Notes under the pieces: generated by a model | What the model saw: the letters and a program-made list of their open reading frames with translations, nothing else | The model's database searches: none | What the model was told of the DNA's origin: nothing | Shown: positions 6,030 to 9,192 of the stretch, in pieces | How the letters are laid out: every line of letters starts with the position of its first letter | Position numbering within the stretch: the stretch's first letter is position 1 | Assembly (NCBI GenBank): GCA_022545745.1 | Contig: JACZQL010000023.1 | Coordinates: forward strand, 1-9,192 | Length of the DNA stretch: 9,192 bases | Source: Deltaproteobacteria bacterium | Lineage (GTDB): Bacteria; Desulfobacterota_B; Binatia; UBA9968 | Direction of reading: 5' to 3' | Made by a program: the position numbers and the translations under genes

Positions 6030-6907
6030 ACAGGTCCTGTCCCGTTGCGATCCGACGGCCAGTTAGGTCGCAATAAGTGCCATTGGGTCGGGGCTTCCCG
6101 CACCATGGCTTCGAGGGCATGGGCGAGGCGTTGAGTGCGGATCCGTAAACGCTGTTCAAGACTGCCCGTGGTGGCCGGTTCCAGCGGTGGGTAAACAACG
6201 GTCCGGTGGCCACACCCCGGTTGAAAGTAGACAGCCATGGGAAAGATAGGGGCCCCTGTCAGTTGTGCCAGGGTGGCTGGGCCAGCGGGGAGAGTGGTTT
6301 CTTCGTCAAAGAACTGAACGGGGACTCCCGTGCCAGTGAGGTCCCGATCGCTCAGGAGTGCCACTGCACCACCAGCTCTCAACCTCTTCACCAACGCCGA
6401 TGTGGAGATGCCGCTTTCTTCTGCAAAAACCACCTCGATTCCCAGTTTTCGTTGCAGCTCAACGACATATTCTCTAGCCCGCCGTTGACGTGGGGCTTGG
6501 ACCACAGCTGTGAGGGGGATCTGTTCCCGTAACGCCACGCGACCTGCCATGTCCCAGTTGCCTAAATGAGGGAAGGCCAGAATCATTCCCCGACCTGCGT
6601 CTCGAGCCTTGCGGAGTTGTTCGATACCGTCCACTGTGATGTGACGGTCCACCTCCTTGACTCCGTGGGATCGGATCCAGAAGATTTCAGCCCAGTAGCG
6701 ACCATAGTTGGCGAACACTTCTCTGGCCGCTTGGCGGAGATCGGCTCCGGTTCCCAGAACCCGACCCATATGTCGAGAGGCCATCCGCCTCCGCCCCCGG
6801 CAAAAATAGGAGGCGAGGTAACCGCAGAAACGGCCCAAGTTGCGGGCGACGGGCTCAGACAGAATTCCCATCACGCCCGTTACACTACGGGCAAGCAGAT
6901 AATTCAC
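6026..6907 (-). CDS. LpxL/HtrB/PatA-family lysophospholipid-type acyltransferase, 293 aa
   Basis: This is a membrane-associated acyltransferase that transfers a fatty acyl chain from an acyl carrier to a lipid acceptor. The catalytic HX4D motif is H114-LGNW-D119 in FPHLGNWDMAG. Further landmarks are LLSDRDLTGTGVPVQFF (184-200), LPAGPATLAQLTG (206-218) and a C-terminal WHLLRPNWPSD. The DRDLTGxGVPV and MPAGP-like wording resembles actinobacterial phosphatidylinositol-mannoside acyltransferase (PatA) at least as much as LpxL/HtrB, so the acceptor (lipid A or another lipid) is open. The N-terminus is weakly hydrophobic, compatible with membrane attachment. Start is GTG 6907, the first start after an in-frame stop, with a poor Shine-Dalgarno (TGAGA), so the start is less sure than the gene. 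It is divergent from the aldehyde dehydrogenase gene and convergent with the flavin reductase gene. Confidence 0.88.
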   Translation of the reverse strand: MNYLLARSVTGVMGILSEPVARNLGRFCGYLASYFCRGRRRMASRHMGRVLGTGADLRQAAREVFANYGRYWAEIFWIRSHGVKEVDRHITVDGIEQLRKARDAGRGMILAFPHLGNWDMAGRVALREQIPLTAVVQAPRQRRAREYVVELQRKLGIEVVFAEESGISTSALVKRLRAGGAVALLSDRDLTGTGVPVQFFDEETTLPAGPATLAQLTGAPIFPMAVYFQPGCGHRTVVYPPLEPATTGSLEQRLRIRTQRLAHALEAMVREAPTQWHLLRPNWPSDRNGTGPV

Positions 6908-7049
6908 AAGGTTAGTCTCACTATGACCGTCGGGTCCAAATCTGGTGGAAACGCTGGAAGACGGTTAGAAAAGTGAGCCCGGAGATCGAGCATAGCCGAT
7001 TTTCCTCGTACGGCCTAATTATTACTATTTATATCATATCGGATCTTTG

Positions 7050-7079
7050 TTGACACCTGCCACAGTAAGCAGGTAGTTT
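7050..7079 (+). promoter_or_regulatory. Promoter with operator-like inverted repeat before the aldehyde dehydrogenase gene
   Basis: A perfect TTGACA lies at 7050-7055; the best -10 partner is TAGTTT at 7074-7079 (18-base spacer, 3 of 6 matches). Between them is a perfect inverted repeat, ACCTGC (7055-7060) and GCAGGT (7069-7074), separated by 8 bases. A dimeric repressor bound there would block the promoter; alternatively an activator could offset the poor -10 box. No regulator gene lies nearby in the window. Confidence 0.45.
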
Positions 7080-7112
7080 CCCGACTTAGATCAGTTAAGG
7101 GGGTTCTTGCCA

Positions 7113-8525
7113 ATGAAGATGTTCGTGGCAGGTCACTGGGTAGATAAACCGAGGGTCATTGAGGTCAAAAATCCCTATGATGGCGCATTGATTGACACGG
7201 TTCCCAGGGGAGATGGGGCTGACGTGGAGCGTGCGCTTGCCTTTGCCGAACGTGGGGCCAAGGTCATGGCGAAGCTGTCCGCCTATGAACGCTGGAAGAT
7301 CCTTAGGAAGACGGCCGATTTGATAGCGGCGCGCACCGAGGAATTAGGACAGGTGATTTCAAAGGAAGAGGGGAAAATCATCGCTGAAGGTCGCGGAGAG
7401 GCGGGACGGGCCGTAGAGACCCTGATGGGTTCGGCAGAGGAGGCAAAGAGGATCCATGGTGAGACCGTCCCCCTGGATGGCGACCCTAGCGGTGCAAAAA
7501 AGCTAGGTTTTACCCTGCGGGTGCCCTGTGGCGTCGTGGCGGCCATCAGCCCCTTCAACTTTCCCTTGAATCTGGTTTGCCATAAGGTAGGGCCGGCCCT
7601 AGCCGCAGGCAACTCAGTGATCATCAAGCCGGCCACGGATACCCCCCTTTCTGCCCTCAAGCTCACCGAAATCCTGCTAGCGGCCGGGCTCCCCAGCGAA
7701 GGCATACAGTGCATCACCGGTCCCGGGGGTGAAATCGGTGCAGCACTGGTCTCGGATCGCCGGGTGCGGAAGATTACCTTTACGGGTAGCCGGGATGTTG
7801 GAGAGCGGATTTGCCGGCTTGCGGGTATCAAGAAAGTCACCATGGAGCTAGGCTCCAATTGCCCTGTGATCGTCATGCCGGATGCCGACCTGGACAAGGT
7901 GGCTCTAGCCGTAGCTGCCACGGGTTATGCCAATGCCGGACAGGTTTGCATTTCAACCCAGAGGGTCATCACGGCGGGTAAGGTCTATAGTGACTTACTC
8001 AGCGTCTTGAATTCCAAGGTGAGCGGCCTGACAACGGGCAATCAACTCGATGAAAGGACCAAGGTCGGTCCTATGATTCGTGAGGATGATGCCATCCGCG
8101 TGGAGCAGTGGGTGCGGGAGGCAGTGGGAGGTGGGGCCCGCGTTACCGCAGGAGGGCAGAGACAGGGCGCTGTATACGCGCCCACGGTGGTGGCCGATGT
8201 CAATCCGGAAATGCGGATTTCTACCGATGAGCTGTTCGGGCCAGCGGTGGTGGTGACTCCCTTCGAGTCCATTGAGGAAGCCATGGAGCTGGCTAACCGA
8301 ACCATCTACGGTTTGTCCGCAGGAATCTTCACTGAGAATCTCGATTGGGCCATGAGATTCGCCCAGGAGGTGGAATCGGGTAATCTCCACATAAACTGGG
8401 GTCCCCAGTGGCGGGCGGACCTTATGCCCTATGGTGGGTTGAAGGAGTCAGGTTTTGGCAAGGAAGGACCCCGTTACGCCGTGGAGGAGATGACGGAACT
8501 CAAGATGGTGGTCTTTCACCTGTAA
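7113..8525 (+). CDS. NAD(P)-dependent aldehyde dehydrogenase, 470 aa
   Basis: The aldehyde dehydrogenase superfamily oxidises an aldehyde to a carboxylate with NAD(P)+. All core residues are seen: N149 in SPFNFP, K172 in IIKPA for the cofactor, TGS at 224-226, E245 in MELGSNCP, the catalytic C279 in GQVCIS, and ELFGP at 373-377. Length is normal and the frame intact. The overall wording (MKMFVAGHWV start, MELGSNCPVIV, GQVCISTQR, PYGGLKESGFGKEG) is closest to the lactaldehyde/glycolaldehyde and sulfolactaldehyde dehydrogenase side of the family, but the substrate is not proven. I prefer ATG 7113 over TTG 7107, because AAGGGGG (7097-7103) is 9 bases before the ATG but only 3 before the TTG. A probable FAD-linked oxidase start lies 16 bases downstream, which would fit oxidation of a 2-hydroxy acid product. 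The 3' end overlaps the convergent cytochrome frame by 26 bases, which I attribute to the nearby junction. Confidence 0.94.
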   Translation: MKMFVAGHWVDKPRVIEVKNPYDGALIDTVPRGDGADVERALAFAERGAKVMAKLSAYERWKILRKTADLIAARTEELGQVISKEEGKIIAEGRGEAGRAVETLMGSAEEAKRIHGETVPLDGDPSGAKKLGFTLRVPCGVVAAISPFNFPLNLVCHKVGPALAAGNSVIIKPATDTPLSALKLTEILLAAGLPSEGIQCITGPGGEIGAALVSDRRVRKITFTGSRDVGERICRLAGIKKVTMELGSNCPVIVMPDADLDKVALAVAATGYANAGQVCISTQRVITAGKVYSDLLSVLNSKVSGLTTGNQLDERTKVGPMIREDDAIRVEQWVREAVGGGARVTAGGQRQGAVYAPTVVADVNPEMRISTDELFGPAVVVTPFESIEEAMELANRTIYGLSAGIFTENLDWAMRFAQEVESGNLHINWGPQWRADLMPYGGLKESGFGKEGPRYAVEEMTELKMVVFHL

Positions 8526-9123
8526 AGCAGAGGAAATCTCGGTGCAGGATAAGGAACGGATTGCCAAAGATCTGGTTGCTGTCGTTGGTACGGACGGCGT
8601 CGTGGTCGATGAGCCGCGCGGGGAAGAAATCGGGCTCGAACAGCGAGATGACTCTCGCCAGCAGCCCGAGCTTCAACCGCACCTCGTTGTCGACCGGCGG
8701 CACGTTTTTGAGGTAGGCGATGATCGCCCCCAGGTCCTCGTCGCTGAGCGTGTTGAAGTGGTCGGACGGCATGATGAACAGGCCCTTGCCATCACGGCCC
8801 ACGCCGTGCCGTATGGCCCGCACGTAGTCGAGGTCGCTTAGCTTGCCGCCGAGTCCGCCCCGCCCGGAGGTGAGGTTGGGCGGCGCGAAGGTTCCGAACA
8901 GGAAGTCCTCGTCAAGCACTTCGCCTTCCATGTCGTCGCCGTGGCACTCAACGCATAGCGCGTAGCTCTCGACGATGTGCCTGCCGCGGGCGATCGACTC
9001 TGCGTCGGTGCGCACCTCCACGGCCGCCACCTCGATGTCGTAGGTCTTGTTCACTCGCAGCACCGTACCGAGGACGACCAGCACCAAGATGAGGACCAGG
9101 AGCAGTCCCACCAGGGTGCCCAC
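8500..9123 (-). CDS. c-type cytochrome, first haem domain, with truncated or foreign C-terminus, 207 aa
   Basis: This is a membrane-anchored, periplasm-facing cytochrome c. Residues 2-22 are a hydrophobic helix; the haem site is CVECH (57-61) and the likely axial methionine is M118 in FIMPS. NLTSGRGGLGG and LSDEDLGAIIAYLKNVPPVDNE are typical of class I cytochromes that usually carry a second haem domain after a LIDHDA-like linker. Here the linker is present (171-176), but the next 31 residues show no cytochrome features and come from the low-GC side of an apparent junction. GC is about 67-70% in lines I counted, against about 53% in the aldehyde dehydrogenase gene. The GTG at 9123 is the first conventional start, but in-frame codons LKKVLKWTGIG reach back to a CTG (9156) or ATA (9159) just after a stop, so the real N-terminus may lie there. 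Function and partners are unknown. Confidence 0.7.
   Translation of the reverse strand: MGTLVGLLLVLILVLVVLGTVLRVNKTYDIEVAAVEVRTDAESIARGRHIVESYALCVECHGDDMEGEVLDEDFLFGTFAPPNLTSGRGGLGGKLSDLDYVRAIRHGVGRDGKGLFIMPSDHFNTLSDEDLGAIIAYLKNVPPVDNEVRLKLGLLARVISLFEPDFFPARLIDHDAVRTNDSNQIFGNPFLILHRDFLCFTGERPPS
8542..8613 (+). pseudogene. Broken N-terminus of a probable FAD-linked (GlcD-like) oxidase
   Basis: A GTG at 8542 with AGAGGA seven bases upstream begins MQDKERIAKDLVAVVGTDG and continues with VVVDE. Many FAD-linked oxidases of the glycolate oxidase GlcD type start this way, with a helix, then VVG-x-(D/E)-x-V, then (T/V)D. After about residue 24 the frame stays open to 8841 but turns into an arginine-, glutamine- and glutamate-rich translation that is the antisense of the cytochrome gene, and the expected FAD-binding domain is missing. 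I infer that the rest of the gene was replaced by unrelated GC-rich DNA. The evidence is a short stretch only, so the family call is tentative. Confidence 0.4.
8596..8616. other. Probable junction between unrelated DNA segments
   Basis: To the left, the + strand reads as the start of an oxidase gene following the aldehyde dehydrogenase; to the right, the minus strand reads as a conserved cytochrome domain. These bases fit both (GVVVDE on +, LIDHDA on -), so the breakpoint falls here or within a few bases. GC changes sharply on the two sides. I see no inverted terminal repeats, integrase or tRNA at the join. Confidence 0.5.
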
Positions 9124-9192
9124 GCCGATGCCTGTCCACTTGAGAACTTTCTTCAGTATGGCTTATCCCTCTGTCGTGCCGGCGTGACTTCT

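Noticed and set aside
8616..8841. Continuation of the + strand ORF from 8542 as a genuine protein
   Set aside because: Past about residue 24 it is the antisense of the conserved cytochrome domain, with charge-rich composition typical of a shadow frame in GC-rich DNA.

Overview
The window reads as chromosomal DNA of a Gram-negative-type bacterium with moderate GC (about 53-55% where I counted) that uses ferredoxin-linked 2-oxoacid metabolism. I cannot name the phylum with confidence. The fused gamma-alpha KorA, the 7Fe ferredoxin and the CspA variant recall deep-branching or metagenome-derived groups such as Nitrospirota, NC10, Acidobacteria or Tectomicrobia, but this is an impression and not a placement. 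There are no tRNA or rRNA genes, insertion sequences or CRISPR arrays, and no intrinsic terminator that I can support.

Left part (1-4809): a small 7Fe-type ferredoxin on the + strand runs tail-to-tail into a minus-strand block read in the order korA, korB, lipB, lipA. KorA (a gamma-alpha fusion) and KorB form a 2-oxoacid:ferredoxin oxidoreductase without ferredoxin domains of its own, so the neighbouring ferredoxin is a natural candidate acceptor. LipB and LipA make protein-bound lipoate, the cofactor of the competing dehydrogenase complexes and of glycine cleavage. lipB and lipA overlap by an unusually long 79 bases.

Middle (4810-6907): a 507-base non-coding region separates divergent korA and a cold-shock-domain gene. 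It holds a minus-strand promoter with a perfect TATAAT for kor, a good + promoter immediately before the cold-shock gene, and a long three-arm imperfect hairpin (5122-5196) that no recognised feature explains. The cold-shock gene is followed 23 bases later by a flavin-reductase-like FMN protein. That pair runs tail-to-tail into a minus-strand LpxL/PatA-type acyltransferase.

Right part (6908-9192): an aldehyde dehydrogenase with a consensus -35 box and an operator-like inverted repeat stands divergent to the acyltransferase. Just after it, a GTG with a good Shine-Dalgarno begins what looks like the N-terminus of an FAD-linked (GlcD-like) oxidase, but this breaks off after about 24 codons. From about 8600 on, GC rises to about 67-70% and the DNA encodes, on the minus strand, a c-type cytochrome that stops after its first haem domain and carries an unrelated tail read from the low-GC side. 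I read 8596-8616 as a junction between two unrelated DNAs, either an illegitimate recombination or insertion boundary or a chimeric assembly join. This is the most noteworthy observation. I found no clear new multi-gene system; the other points worth checking are the unexplained structured element and the regulatory sites.
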